NCBI RefSeq assembly: GCF_000344685.1
Contig: NW_006920424.1
Coordinates: 14,607-64,537, forward strand
Origin: Gloeophyllum trabeum ATCC 11539
Lineage: Eukaryota; Basidiomycota; Agaricomycetes; Gloeophyllales; Gloeophyllaceae
Direction of reading: 5' to 3'
Length of the DNA: 49,931 bases
Shown here: positions 29,433 to 43,850 of the stretch, piece after piece
How the letters are laid out: the number at the start of each line of letters is the position of its first letter
How positions within the stretch are numbered: position 1 is the stretch's first letter
Position numbers and translations under genes: made by a program
The notes under the pieces: generated by a model
What the model saw: the letters and a program-made list of their open reading frames with translations, nothing else
What the model was told of the DNA's origin: nothing
Database searches by the model: none

Positions 29433-32400
29433 TCATCCGGATACCGTTCCCCAGTGTCCAGCAGATGCAAAGTGCTGCCGCAATTCCTGAGAGAAACGGA
29501 GCACGGGTAAGAACAGAATAACACAATAGATATAGGCGTACCTCTTGGGTCGTCACGAGCGCGTTACATCGTTGCGCAACACCGTCGACAGCCCACTTAC
29601 ACATATAGACCAGGTCTTCATCTGAGGCACTGACATTTGTCTCATTCTCCTGCAGCTCCTCTTGGACGTCCCCATTGTCCTCCTGGTCGTTCTCTTCCTC
29701 CTCGCTCCCCTCGCTCTCGCTACCATCGGTATTATCCGGGACCCAGTCGCCGTCCTCATCTTCGTCCCATTCCTCCTCGGCAGCCTTCTCCTGAGTCTCC
29801 GCTGACGCGGCAGTCAGTTCCGCTGCCATGTTCGCCATTTTCTCTTGGAGGAGCTCCGTCTCGCGCTTGTACAACGCGGCGTCCGACGACAGCTGGTCGT
29901 TCTCCCTCTCCAAGACCCTGCACTTCGCCAACAGCTTCTCGGTCTCCACGCCCCTCTCCTCCCATTCCGCTGCCTTCTTGGTGACCTCGCTCGACAGCAT
30001 CCTCTTCTGTGTCTCCTCCAAGAACCGAACTCGCGTGTCGTATTTGTGCAGTTCCGCTTGGAGCTTATCTATCCGCACCTGATATGTCGACCGCACCGCG
30101 TTGAGGCCGGCTTCGAGCTGTGACTCCAGCACCTGAACGCGCGCCTGGAGCTCATTATTCTCCGTTTGCATGGAACTCGCGAAGTCCGATGCCTTCCCGT
30201 ACTGTTCCCTGAACAAGTCCCTCTGACTCTCCAGGTCTCGTTTGGCGTCCGCCCACTTCGCCTCCTTCTCTGCCATAGCCTCCCATTCAGCTTCCCGCTT
30301 CCGCCACGCCTCTTCCTTCTGCCTGGTCTCCCTGTCCTTCTCATCAGCTTCTGACCGCCATCTCTCAAGCAGATCTGCATGCTCTTCAGTCAACTGTCTC
30401 TTGGCCGCCTCGATCTTTTGGCTCTCTTCTTTCTTCAGCGATTCGGCCTCGCGCTTCGCAGCAACGAGCTCACTCTCTAGCCGAGTGATCTCCCGTGACT
30501 TCTTGTTCAGCAGTTCCACAGCGTTCTCTAACTGTTCTCGAAGATCACGATCAGGAGGAACCTATAGACAGATCAAAGGAAATATGTGAACGTTTATTCC
30601 AAGATTATATGAAGGTCCATCAGAAAAGCTGTGAAAGAAATGCGCGACGTACTTCTTGACTGTTAAACGCGGAAGACGGGCCATTAGTGCTTAGAGTCGG
30701 AGGGACTTCTTCCGGAGCAGGAGATACTCCTGGGCCGTTCCCTTCATCCTTCTTTGCTCCGAGATCATGCGTCTCCAGCATGGAACCGTCGTCCGCTAGA
30801 TCAGGCGAATCCGCGTTGGCCACAACACCGCTCGAATAATCCACATATGCGTTTTCCATCTCCTCAAGTAGAGCAGTCTGGTCCACTTCCGGCAGTGCTT
30901 CAGGCACACGTCTGCTACTGCTCGCGATGATATCGCTCAGCCGTCTCTTCCTGGTGGGATTACCGCTCAACTCCTGTGATATAAACAGAGACTTGCGCAG
31001 CTCCACCGTGCGCTGGCTCGATATTGCTTCACTGCTCCGGCCCTTCTCCGGTGAGCTGAATTGGTCGATTGTCTCCTCTGCGTCATCCTGCGACAAGAAG
31101 GGCTTGAAATGAGACGGCGTCATCGCTGGGATAGGTCTGAGCGGACGTGTGCCGGGGGTCTTCTTACTCGCTCTGGGGGATGTCGTGGCTGAGACAGGTA
31201 AGCCATGCCCATAAACCCGCGACGCTTTCATGCGGGACCTGACAGGGCTTTGTTGAATGACCTTGGCCGAAGTGCTTCCAGCGAGCTTATTCGGCGTAGG
31301 TTGTGTTTCCGGAACTAGTACTAGGGACTCGCGCGGCCCCTTGCTGCTTGGAGGCTTCCAATGGGGAGGCTCGGCGGCATCTTCGTTGTCCAGGAAATCT
31401 AACGGGTCTTGCTGCTCAAAATCATAGGCGAGGTCGTCTTCGATCGGGGCGAGATCGATGCCGGGTGGTACGAGTCGAGATGGGCCTGCGCGGGGAGGTG
31501 ATGACTTGCGAGGAGTCTGCGGAAGATCGGCCTGGTTTATTATCTGGCTCTCTTCTTCCTCCTCTTCCCGCAGAGCGATTCGGTCAATGTCTTTGGCCTT
31601 GGCCTTACCCTTTTCCATAGTAGTAAATGAAGCAGGCAGCGCTCTTTTCTTCGGAGTGCTCGGATTAGGATGCCCATCGTCTGACTGAGTTTGAGACAGA
31701 TCATTTGAAGCATGTTCCGCGCGCTGTGTCGAGGGCACCGGCTTCGAAGGCACGATCTTCGTTCTCTCAGCTGACTTCTTCTTAACACCGCGGGGTGGAC
31801 CTACTTTCTCGACCGCTGGGATGTCGAAGGGTAGAGAGACACTGTTTGAAGGTAGGACTTTCGTCTTCTGGGGGAGTTGCTTCTTTGCCCCTCTCGGGGG
31901 ACCTACCTTCGTTGATACCGGAATATCTACGGAGACGACAGGCTGCGCTTTCTCCTTCGCTTTACTTTTCCGAGGGGCGGTTTTCGTTGGCTCGTTAGAG
32001 TAGTCCGTCATCCAATGCTCCTCGTCTTCATGCTTAGGGACAGCTTTGATATTACTCTTCTTTTTACTCGGCGGTTCTTCTCCTGCAGAGTCTTTGTCGT
32101 CATGAACCCTCCGCTTCTTCCGTGGTCGAGGTGCTTCGTAGTCATCCGAATCATCATCCTGCGCCCTGTTCTTAGAGTTCTTTGTAGGGCTTCTACTTGC
32201 AGTGCGAGCTCGTTTACCGTCACGCGAGACGGGATGGTCTTCCAGAGGTAGGGACCCGGTATGAGATGACCGTGCAATCCTCTTCGTAGTTGTCGACACA
32301 GTTGACCCCCGCTTTGATGCCCTTGAAATTGTGGACGACCGCCCGTTGACTTCCGCCACAAACATCACTAGTTTGCCACCAGGATAGGTAGATACGCACT

Positions 32401-32722
32401 CACCTTGTTTCCCGTTGGCGTTCCCATTTCGCCTCTTCTTCTTCTTCTCCTCCTCCTCCTCCTCCTCTCTCTTCTTCCTCGCCTTCTTCAACTTCCAGTC
32501 CTCAACCAAGTCATCCGTACAATCGTGCTTGTCCACCCAACTCTGTGGCCACGCCTTACCGGTTTTCGGATTGGTACCCGCCCATTTGACACGATACTTT
32601 TTCTTCTTCTCGCCCGTGATCTCAATAACTTCCCATAGAGCGTCTGAGTCGCCCTCCTGCGGCTCAAATTGCGTCTCGAAGTCTGATATTTGAGTCGTAG
32701 GTCCCTCCTCGCCATCGGACAT
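29433..32722 (-). CDS. Chromodomain protein with coiled coil and C-terminal C2H2 finger
   Basis: Exons 32722-32404, 32349-30653, 30561-29542 and 29486-29433 give 1,029 residues, all in phase. The first intron (54 nt, GTGAGT donor) is a multiple of three and has no stop, so its retention is possible. An N-terminal chromodomain lies at residues about 30-80 (Trp-Glu-Val-Ile-Glu-Ile, Tyr-Arg-Val-Lys-Trp-Ala-Gly, Trp-Val-Asp). A long basic, Ser/Pro-rich disordered region follows, then about 250 residues of coiled coil (Glu/Lys/Arg/Gln heptads), an Asp/Glu tract, and a final Cys-x9-Cys-x12-His-x5-His finger split by the last intron. Chromodomains bind methylated lysine on histone H3. The arrangement suggests a heterochromatin or DNA-linked scaffold. 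The chromo cage has Trp at the usual Tyr position. Confidence 0.85.
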
Positions 32723-33134
32723 GATGATTGGCGCTGTACTTCAAGAAGATGCAAAGCGAGCAGACAGCCTCTCAAGGTTGGTTAGACCACTGTGTGTGGC
32801 CGAGGCCCGCCACCGTGACTCGGACAGGACGTTCCCGCCGTGAACGACGGATTATTGGTTCGGTAAACAGTAGAGTGGTGGCGTGGGAATAATTGCCTGG
32901 ATTGTCTAGATCTGTGGCTGCCCGCTTCACCTGCCATCCTACTACGTACATGGTCGATGCGAGCACTCTGGGACCAGAATCCTGTTTCAAGTACGTCGGA
33001 AATATGTACGGCCGTATATGAAATCTACTGCCTTTGCTATCGAGCAGCCGAGCTTGAGGCCCCCGTCAGTGTTGTTATGCCGCATACACTGCTTTCCCCC
33101 TGGACCCACTGGCAGATCTTGCAGAGTATATATA
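32723..33134. other. Upstream region of the chromodomain gene
   Basis: No gene seen. It contains the presumed promoter for the minus-strand chromodomain gene and a TATATATA run (33,127-33,134) whose last TA is the target duplication of the adjacent TIR element. Confidence 0.5.
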
Positions 33135-33576
33135 CCAAACTAGTGGAAGTGGAACTCGCGCGGGATATTCCGACTTCCACCAGATTGCCCTCGCTGCCAC
33201 ACACGCGGCGTGCCACATCGGTGAGTCCGCCCGATCAATGCCTCATATGGGATGTCCCGGACCCTAACCACCCGGGGGATTGCCCCCCCGGACCTCCCTT
33301 TGAAGATAGCCTGTAACCCTCACCCTAACCGCGTACCCTAACGCGAACCCTAACCAAACCCTGGGTGTAGCCCCCCGGACCCCCCCTAACCCAAACCCTA
33401 ACCGTCGGGCGGGCGCAATGCTTGGTGGAAGGGCACTGTGGCAAGCACTTAGACTCACCGGCACCGGCGGGGGTGATGGGACGGGCGAAAAATGTGGCAT
33501 GACCCACTGGCAGGTCGAACTAGTGGAAGTCAGATACCGGGCCACCTAACGCCGAGTTCCACTTCCACTAGTTTGG
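33135..33576. mobile_element. Non-autonomous TIR element (MITE), 442 bp, TA target duplication
   Basis: The ends are perfect 24-bp inverted repeats: 33135-33158 begins CCAAACTAGTGGAAGTGG, and 33553-33576 is its reverse complement. Both ends are flanked by TA (33133-33134 and 33577-33578), the target duplication of Tc1/mariner-type elements. There is no transposase. The interior carries six CCCTAA hexamers in one orientation (33262, 33323, 33336, 33348, 33384, 33396), several C-runs and a partial internal copy of the TIR core (ACTAGTGGAAGT near 33,517). The terminal repeats are undecayed, so the insertion is probably recent. Confidence 0.9.
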
Positions 33577-33976
33577 TAAATGCCTCATCTTGCACGACTA
33601 TCAGAATTTCCATCCATATGTCCTAGCTCGAGAAGGGCGCAACATCCCAGCCGTGCTACTACTATATAAGCAGACGTAACAATTTGATCGTATTCTATCT
33701 GTTCGGTAAGATAATCAAAAGGCCCCGATCGCGAACTCCCGGAGCCCGCCTATGCACGAAACTGTAATCATGGCCCTTCTCTGCCATAATACTCTGTGGA
33801 CCAGAAGGGCCATGATACGACCTGCATCTTTCCTTTAACCTCTCAGCGGTTCAAAAATGGGAAGGCATGCCGGGACTGTGATTAAAAATACAGCTCACCG
33901 GTTGGAGATGCTGTCCGAGCCCCCATTCGGACGACATAACGCGAACGCTAGAGAGCTGACAACTGTACCTGCGACG
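33577..33976. other. Promoter region of the SDR gene with a long hairpin
   Basis: A perfect 14-bp inverted repeat (ATCATGGCCCTTCT 33767-33780 with AGAAGGGCCATGAT 33803-33816, 22-nt loop) lies about 160 bp before the SDR start codon. A TATATAA-like box is at about 33,663. Otherwise nothing recognised. Confidence 0.6.
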
Positions 33977-35124
33977 ATGAACGGGCACAAGGATAATAAG
34001 GTCTGGCTCATCACAGGTAAACCCTCCTAGTAGTCGCTACGCACGACTCGTGCTATACAGAACTTCACGCGTAGGCACTTCCTCCGGGTTGGGGAAACGT
34101 ATGGTCATAGCTGCCCTTGCTCGGGGAGACCGAGTCATCGCCACGGCGCGCAAGCTCGCCAACCTCGAAGAACTTCAATCCAGATATTCAGACTCGTCGG
34201 AGCGCCTTCGCTTGCTGGAGTTGGACGTGACAAGTCCATTCGAAGTCATCAAGAATACAGTTGACGGGGCCATCAATATTTGGGGCCACATTGACGTCGT
34301 CGTGAATAACGCCGGCATTGGCTTGCCTGGACTCGTGGAGGAGATGGGGTATATCTCCTGCTCTTATCTATTTGCAGAGCCAAAGTGTAACCTTTTCTTA
34401 GTGATGAAACGCTCAGGAAGCAGTTCGAGCCTAATGTCTTCGGCGTAGCAAAGGTAAACACTGCAGTGCTACCCAATATGCGCGAGCGCGGCTCGGGTAC
34501 TGTAGTTGTTATCGGTAGCCGATCAGCTTGGAAAACCGAAATCGCGGTGAGCCCAGGCAATGCCCATCACAAACGGTTGTAAGCTAATAGAACGGTGCAG
34601 GGAATCGGTGAGTGGATCAACCGCAATTAACTTGCAAGGTGTGACTGAGGCGTCGCAGGTGCGTACGCCGCCTCGAAAGCTGCAGTACACGGTACGCTCC
34701 TGTCAGATAATAATACGAATACAACATACTCAAATGTTGGCTAGCTTACACCGAGACCCTCGCACACGAGCTCAAGTCCTTTGGAGTCAAAGTCATGATT
34801 GTGGAGCCAGGAGGCTTCCGCACTGAGAACATCTACACTTACCCTTGGACGCATCCGTACCACTCTCCATCCCTAGATGCGTTTCGCGAGAAAGCACAGT
34901 CCTTCTGGCGCACCATCGATGGAAAGCAGCCAGGGGACCCGGATAAGGCTGCCAACGCTATCGTAGACGTTGTAAGAGGCGAAGGTCTTGCACTGGGAAA
35001 GGAGCTGCCGATGTGGTTGGTACTGGGTAAGGACGCGGAGGTGAACATTAGGGATAAGGTGGCGAGGATCTTAGCAAATCTCGATGGATGGAAAGACGTG
35101 ACTAGAGCTACTGACTTCGACTGA
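33977..35124 (+). CDS. Short-chain dehydrogenase/reductase
   Basis: Six exons: 33977-34016, 34075-34348, 34402-34546, 34601-34607, 34659-34691 and 34745-35124, giving 292 residues. The Rossmann motif Thr-Gly-Thr-Ser-Ser-Gly-Leu-Gly is at residues 13-20, a Thr-Ala-Arg segment indicates NADP preference, Asn-Asn-Ala-Gly follows, a catalytic Ser lies in Gly-Ser-Arg-Ser, and Tyr158-x3-Lys162 is the active pair. This is the classical SDR family, which oxidises or reduces alcohols and ketones. Exon 4 is only 7 nt (GGAATCG), flanked by a CAG acceptor and a GTGAGT donor. It is needed to keep the Gly-Ile-Gly-Ala-Tyr sequence in frame. The substrate cannot be told. Confidence 0.9.
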
Positions 35125-35411
35125 GCAAAGTTTGGGGATGTAATGTAGGGAATAAGGTTGACGGATGGGCGTACGTGAAATTTGAATGAATGTGTAGATG
35201 ATCTTACGAAATCCAGCACTGCGCACAAGAGCAAGTCAGTGCATGATCTTGAACCAAAGTTATTCTGAATTCTGCATAGATTTTGTTTCTATATTCGATC
35301 GTGATTGCAGATGGCAAATCAGATGTGATTGTATTTGACCATCATATTCTCTCAATCCCAACAGCATGACACAAAAGTCGGACCAATTTGGTCAGGATCG
35401 TCGCAGACCGT

Positions 35412-38164
<2,753 letters not shown>

Positions 38165-39101
38165 GACGAAGGGCTGCCGCAGCTTTTGCTGGACAAGGGG
38201 CGCCAAAACGACATTCCCCATATTGTCGCTTCATATATCCGATACCAGGGTCGGACAGACTGATACCGTCATCAGGGTCGCTGTCTGGACCAGCGGCCCG
38301 GGTGTCGTACTCGTACGAATGGATTTCCCGTAAGCAGGGACGGCTCTCCGGAGAACCAGCGGTGAGTCCTGTGCAAAAGCTTGTACAAACGTCGCAAGAA
38401 ATCGAACATCGATGTTCCGCGAAGGCGAGATGTGCTTCTTTGGAGCGCACGTGAGTGTAGCATCCGAAATATACCCGAGAACAGGATTGAGGGACAGCAG
38501 CGTAAGGGATCCTGCTCTTCGCGCGAATAAAGCCCTTCAACTTACGGGTTACGGGTTAGCACGGCCAACGCACGGTGGCATTCAGCCTCGGATTTCGGCG
38601 AAGAATTCTCCGCTTCAAGTCTACGAAACATCAAACATAACATCGACATGGATTAGACGGCACGACTTCCATACCTGCATTACAAAACGCCCGGAGTTAA
38701 TCCCTCCGAATGGGATGAAGTGCCAAGGTGTAGTGTCCCACTTTTATGCACGCGAGACTCAGTTGGCCGCGGCCTGCGAGCTTGTAGAGTCGCAATGCCA
38801 TGCTAGCATGTTAGCGCTCAATAAGACCTGACAAGCCTGAACAGAAGAATGTCACGTACATTCCTTCACTTCCTCGCCAGAGCTTCATGGACCCCCAGAG
38901 TGGATTTGGTTTGGGATGCAACATGTCAGCATTCACGGTTTAGACACAGACCCCAACGTTCAAAATGGCGGTGACCACAAAAGAGCATACTTGATGCTGA
39001 AAGAAACAATAACATTATATCCACAATATATCCCCGCGACTCCATAACCCAAACGTGCCGGTAGTCGTACATAAAAACCTGTAACCAAAACCCCGAAACC
39101 T
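38165..39101. other. Intergenic region upstream of the GH1 gene
   Basis: About 0.9 kb. No gene recognised; short frames only. It holds the GH1 promoter (minus strand) and the 3' flank of the coiled-coil gene. Confidence 0.5.
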
Positions 39102-40624
39102 CTACGGCGACAAACCTTTAGTCATCGACTCATCGCTCAACTTCGATATATCCATGAACGCGCGCAACAAAGCCGGGACGATAAAGGGCTCCCTGCACTC
39201 CCTCTCGACGTCCCGCAGCGCGCGCTCTGCATCCTCTCTCCTCGCCTGCTCCTCGAGCAGTCGCGCCTCGGACAGCTTACGCAACCGGATCTCCTCGCGG
39301 AGCGTCGCTTCGATAGCTACGCGAGTATGGTCAGAAGAATACCCGAATGCCCGAAATTGATACGACCCACCGGCGACGTCGTTGCGATTCAGGTCCTCTG
39401 CAGCCACCCTTACTTGTGGAAGTTTGGAAGCGCCCAACTTGGCAAGCTCCTCTACGAGCACCATCGAGCGGGCGTTGGCTGCGGTGGCCTGGCGCCTGGT
39501 ATCCCACAATTCCCGCGTCAAGCGCGCAATTTCCGCTGCCTGCGACCGGCCCTCTACTGTGCGCGGTATAGCATTGGCTGCAGATGCGGCAGCTCGGGGT
39601 GCAGAAGGAACGGCGGCAGGAAGAGCTGCAGGCGGCTGACTCGGAGCAAGAGGTAGCACAGAAGTTGTGGCCTACAGTTAAGTGCCAGGTGAGCGGTTGT
39701 CCAATATTATGGAGTGTGCACAATGACCTGAGGTTCTGTCCCAGCGATAGTGGAACTCAGCCTGCGTAGAGCTGCCAATGACTTGTCCAAATTCTGTATA
39801 TGTTCGTTTTGCTTGATGCGTATGGACCGCCGGAGGGGCTCTTCTTCATGACCAACGCGCCGGATGATCGTTGATGTGCCCGAAGGGGTCGGTTCTGCCG
39901 CATGAGGAAGACGCCTGTCGATTGTGACAATGCGCGGACGGGTGGGTGTTTCTTCATGACCAGCATTCCGGATGATCGTGTACGGACCGAAAGGGGCAGG
40001 AAAGGAGTTGACTGATGTAGGGGCTGGACGCGGGGGAGGAGAAGCGGATCTAGTACGAGGTGGAGGAACGGGGGCGGCCTCGCGACGATCGGGAATAGGG
40101 GAAGCTCTAGTACGGGGCCGACGATGAGTTGCTTTGGAACTAGCCCTACCAGATGGTGAATACGTCTTGAGAATATAACCGAAAAGACGCCCTCACACTA
40201 CCGAAGCCTTAATCATAACACTGACCCATCGCACGCTCTCAGTGCCACTGGCGAGCAAGAAGCACGGGTCGACTTACATAGACTGCGCCGCTTTCTCTTC
40301 TTGGGTCAGATCCACGAGTCGTTTTTTTATTGACGCCAATACGCCAGCGCCTGTCGCCTGCCAACGAGAGCCAGTTTAATTCCATCACGGACGCAAGACT
40401 TAGAGACGGTCACGCACGGCCCTGCCATAATTCAAATCAGGCCAGAAACCCAGAACCATGTCCTCGCTCTCTTTATAACAGTTAACGACTTTCGGGTAGG
40501 GAAAACCCAACTCGGCAAGATCTTTCCTAACAACATGACTGGCCACTTCGTTCGAAGTCAACCGCGCCGCCTTCTGAGGGGTGTACTTGACACGAATAAC
40601 CACGTCGACGAGAGACACCGGCAT
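39102..40624 (-). CDS. Unrecognised coiled-coil protein
   Basis: Exons 40624-40418, 40357-40278, 40145-39728 and 39671-39102 fit with phases intact and give 424 residues (introns 60, 132 and 56 nt). The N-terminal 70 residues look folded. The middle is Pro/Arg/Thr/Ser-rich and disordered, with two copies of a motif reading Thr-Ile-Ile-Arg-x-x-Gly-His-Glu-Glu-x-Pro. An Ala/Pro-rich linker follows, then a C-terminal coiled coil (two helices of Arg/Glu/Leu heptads). I recognise no family. Long introns and good phases argue that it is a real gene. Confidence 0.7.
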
Positions 40625-41256
40625 GGGGTGCTATGGGCAGTAAGCACAGCACAGGCGGGAAAGGAGAGCAGGTCAGCGCTACCAGCATTTCAGAACAAGT
40701 TGATGATCGTGTATGTAATTAGAGCGTTCTGGAGGAGCGGATAATGTGGCACTGGCACCGTGCTATGTCACAGTCACCTGACGCGAACGCGTCAATATCG
40801 GCCGTTGTGGCAGTCTTGCCTGCTGCCAAACTCACGCGTCTGCATTCATGTTACGCCCCCTATATAAAGCTTTGAGCTACACTGAGCCATTTAAATAGAG
40901 GTAATTCATTTCTCAAGACCTGAACATGGCGTGATGTGATTTGAAACGACTGAAAGTCAGGCCATCCCTCGGTATGTGCTAAACGCCATCGACGTAACGT
41001 AACAGTGCCCTATCAAGCCTCAATCTCAGTATGCTAGATGAAATATGTCACCTGAAGCGCAGAACATCTTCCCGTTCAGAGCCACCTGGGGCAAGGTCCT
41101 ACCGTAGAAGCGATGGGCGTACCCGCATTGGATCGGACTGGATGATTATAGTGAGTGCAGAGCAGAAATTGTTTATGAATATGCTATGCAGAAGATGCAG
41201 ACCCAGAAGTACATTGATGAAGCGCTACTCCGCGATTCGTATTCTTACATGTGCGA
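40625..41256. other. Intergenic region between the coiled-coil gene and profilin
   Basis: About 0.6 kb, the promoter side of the coiled-coil gene and the 3' side of profilin. A TATATAAA-like box is at about 40,860. Nothing else seen. Confidence 0.5.
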
Positions 41257-41833
41257 TTAATACCCGACGCCGATAAGGTAATCAGCCAGCCCCTCCACCA
41301 CAGTGGTCGCCTCTCCGGCCTGTATAGGAGCGGCGTACTCCGTGACAAGCACGGCCTGTTTGGTCTTCACGATGACACACCCGTCAGCCTGGCACGCAAG
41401 CGCGTAAGTTATCCTGAGCGTATCGGGACAGCGGACGCGCTCACCCCCTTCTTCCCGTAGATACTCCGATCGTTCACTTGTAGTGTGAAGAACTTCTGGC
41501 CAGCGAGACGGACTCCGCTAGCCTGAGTTGCCTCGGGGTTGGAGAATGCCTTGACTATCGCACTCTGCTCCTCTGGGGATAGCTGTACCGATGCGATTCG
41601 CCGATAAGTAAGAGGGTGTGCATGTGAGTACTGATCCAGCACCCTCCGAGTATTAGGAGCAGCGTACGTTGTATCCGGGTGACGCAGCCCAAACACCGCC
41701 GGCCTGGCCGAGGATAGCAGCTTTCGTGACCTTGCCGCTTCCGACGAGGTTCGTGTCGACATACGCTGTGCACGCTTATGAGTATCCTATTTGGACAGAG
41801 AGACCGAAGACAGAACTTACCTTGCCAGGACAT
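41257..41833 (-). CDS. Profilin
   Basis: Exons 41833-41821, 41765-41668, 41582-41445 and 41388-41257 give 126 residues, the usual profilin size, with introns of 55, 85 and 56 nt. The start Met-Ser-Trp-Gln-Ala-Tyr-Val-Asp is the poly-proline-binding N-terminal helix. The middle has Leu-Ala-Gly-Gln-Lys-Phe and Tyr-Gly-Lys-Lys, and the end has Ala-Asp-Gly-Cys-Val-Ile-Val-Lys-Thr-Lys and a closing Gly-Val-Gly-Tyr. It binds monomeric actin and proline-rich partners such as formins, and controls actin filament growth at hyphal tips. A 13-nt first exon is typical of small fungal cytoskeletal genes. It is an essential housekeeping gene and looks intact. Confidence 0.96.
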
Positions 41834-42535
41834 CGTGAATCGTCACTTTAGTCGTGCAGGAAACAAGATAGATGAAGAAAGGTGGGCTGTGATGTCGAGA
41901 GAGGGGTCCTGCGCCCTAAAACAGATCCAGCCGGAGATCGCCATCAGATAAATCGCCGAACGGGACAAGTCGTACAGACCCTGCCCTAAGCCATTCACGT
42001 GACCACTCTTGCTCTCCTCCTCAGTGCCACAGGGATCCCACAGATCACCCTGTCCGTTGCCGAAACTATGCTTAGCACTACTGTTCTTTACCTTGGCTCT
42101 GGTGCGAGCTTTTTGAGTTGTAAGTTTCTCCAGGCAACTGTCGTTGCAAGCCCACCATGGTTCCGACCTTAGTTCCAGAATGATGCACTCTGGATCGGCT
42201 CCGATAAATACGCTCAGTCAGTCAGTGCTGATTATCCGCGAACGACCAGGGCCAACGCGGGCTACAGAGGTTTGGTTGCATGAAGGTTCTCGCCAAGTCA
42301 ATAAAGTCCCGGGCTTACTGTGATGAGGGCAAGATTTGGTGTCCCTGCAGCGACGGTCTTGACGCGCCCTCACGTGCCCGAGCGGTCTTATGTCTGGATG
42401 ATACCGGACCGCCGGACGCGTCTATATCTAGCGTGTGTATGTACGCCACAGCGTGGATATAACAACATGCAAGCGTGAGGGCGCAGTCCTCACGCCCGCC
42501 GTCTTACACTTCCTTGTACGCCGCACTTGCTAACA
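41834..42535. other. Divergent promoter region, profilin / aldo-keto reductase
   Basis: About 0.7 kb between two genes transcribed away from each other. CT-rich tracts (42,008-42,024) and a small inverted pair (CTCACG near 42,370 and 42,488) were noticed. No coding sequence. Confidence 0.5.
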
Positions 42536-43850
42536 ATGCCTTGGGATCTCGTCAAGCTGAACGATGGTAAGTAACTGACGGTGTACCGTTGCTGCGGCGC
42601 GTCGCTGATAACGGTATCGGGTTGCCAGGCCACACAATGCCGTCCATCGCATTTGGTACCTGGACCTTGGGTAACGGACAGGGCCCAATTGACCAGGTCG
42701 AGCAAGCTTTGTCCGTAGGTTTTGAGCACGTAGGTATGCAGGATGCAGTCGCTAGCGTCACGTCGAAGCGTCTAAGGCATGGGAGCGATGTAGATACTGC
42801 TCAGGCATACAGAAACGAGGCGGAAGCAGGCCAGGGTATCAAGGAGAGCGGCCTGTCCCGCTCGGACGTCTTCATTACCACGAAATACTCCGGTACTGGT
42901 GGGCTGGATGTCGAGACTTCCATTGACAACAGCTTGAAAAATGTAAGTCTGTATGCGTGGTATGTGGATAGATCCCTCGCTGAACACTATTGGTATAGCT
43001 CGGGGTATCATATGTCGACTTGTACCTGATCCACAGCCCCCGCCTTGCGACCCCGGATATTCCGACTATCTGGAGCAAGATGGAAAAGATCAAGGCGGAC
43101 GGGAAGGCGAAGAGCATCGGCGTCAGCAACTTCCAGGTCCAGCACCTGGAGACACTTCTGAACTCTGCGAAGGTCAAGCCGGCCGCTAATCAGGTACGGG
43201 AACCTATTGTCAGTGCCCCCGGAATCCCGAGACCAAAGTCCGCCCGCAGATCTTGCTGCATCCTTATGTCTACAAGTCGCAAGCTCCTTTGCTTGAGTAT
43301 TGTGCGAAGAATAACATCGTCGTCGAGGCTTACAGCGCCCTTATGTGGGTAGTCCCCGCTGTTCGATCACTGCTCTCTATCTGATGCGTGCGGTGTATGT
43401 AGTCCTCTGACGCACCAACCCGGCGGGCCTGTCGACAAGCCAGTCAACGCTATCGCATCCCGCCTCTCCGCGAAGCCTGAGCAAGTTCTCCTCGCGTGGG
43501 TGAAGGCTAAAGGCGCGGTCGCCGTGACGTAAGCGAATTCCGTGGAGTTCCTGTTACATTCAAGCCTATTATTCTCCACAGCACGAGCTCGCGGAAAGAC
43601 CGTCTTCAAAGCTATCTGTCTGCTGCTGACCTTGGTACGCTATGTTTCTGATGTCCACGTTCCAATGCTGATATCTTTCCGTGCACAACCAGAGCTGACG
43701 AACGAGGATATCGAGTCCATTGACAAGGCAGGGGCGGTAGGTGCTCGTCTGTATACCGCACGGAAGGTATTCAGGGGCTTGGCTATTGCCGGCATTGTTG
43801 TAGCGGTCGTCCTGAGGGTATGCTCGGCTTATGGTGTCGAGGTGTTATGA
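42536..43850 (+). CDS. Aldo-keto reductase with a hydrophobic C-terminal tail
   Basis: Eight exons: 42536-42566, 42629-42733, 42794-42942, 42999-43193, 43250-43344, 43403-43528, 43582-43634 and 43693-43850, giving 303 residues in phase. The catalytic tetrad of the AKR family is complete: Asp46, Tyr51, Lys76 and His107 (in Leu-Ile-His-Ser-Pro). Gly-Val-Ser-Asn-Phe lies on the expected strand. Such enzymes reduce aldehydes and ketones with NADPH. After the barrel, the last about 28 residues form a Gly/Ala/Ile/Val-rich helix bordered by Arg/Lys, a likely tail anchor into the endoplasmic reticulum or outer mitochondrial membrane. This is unusual for AKRs. The tail is within exon 8, whose frame is fixed by the preceding splice. 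Confidence 0.9.
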
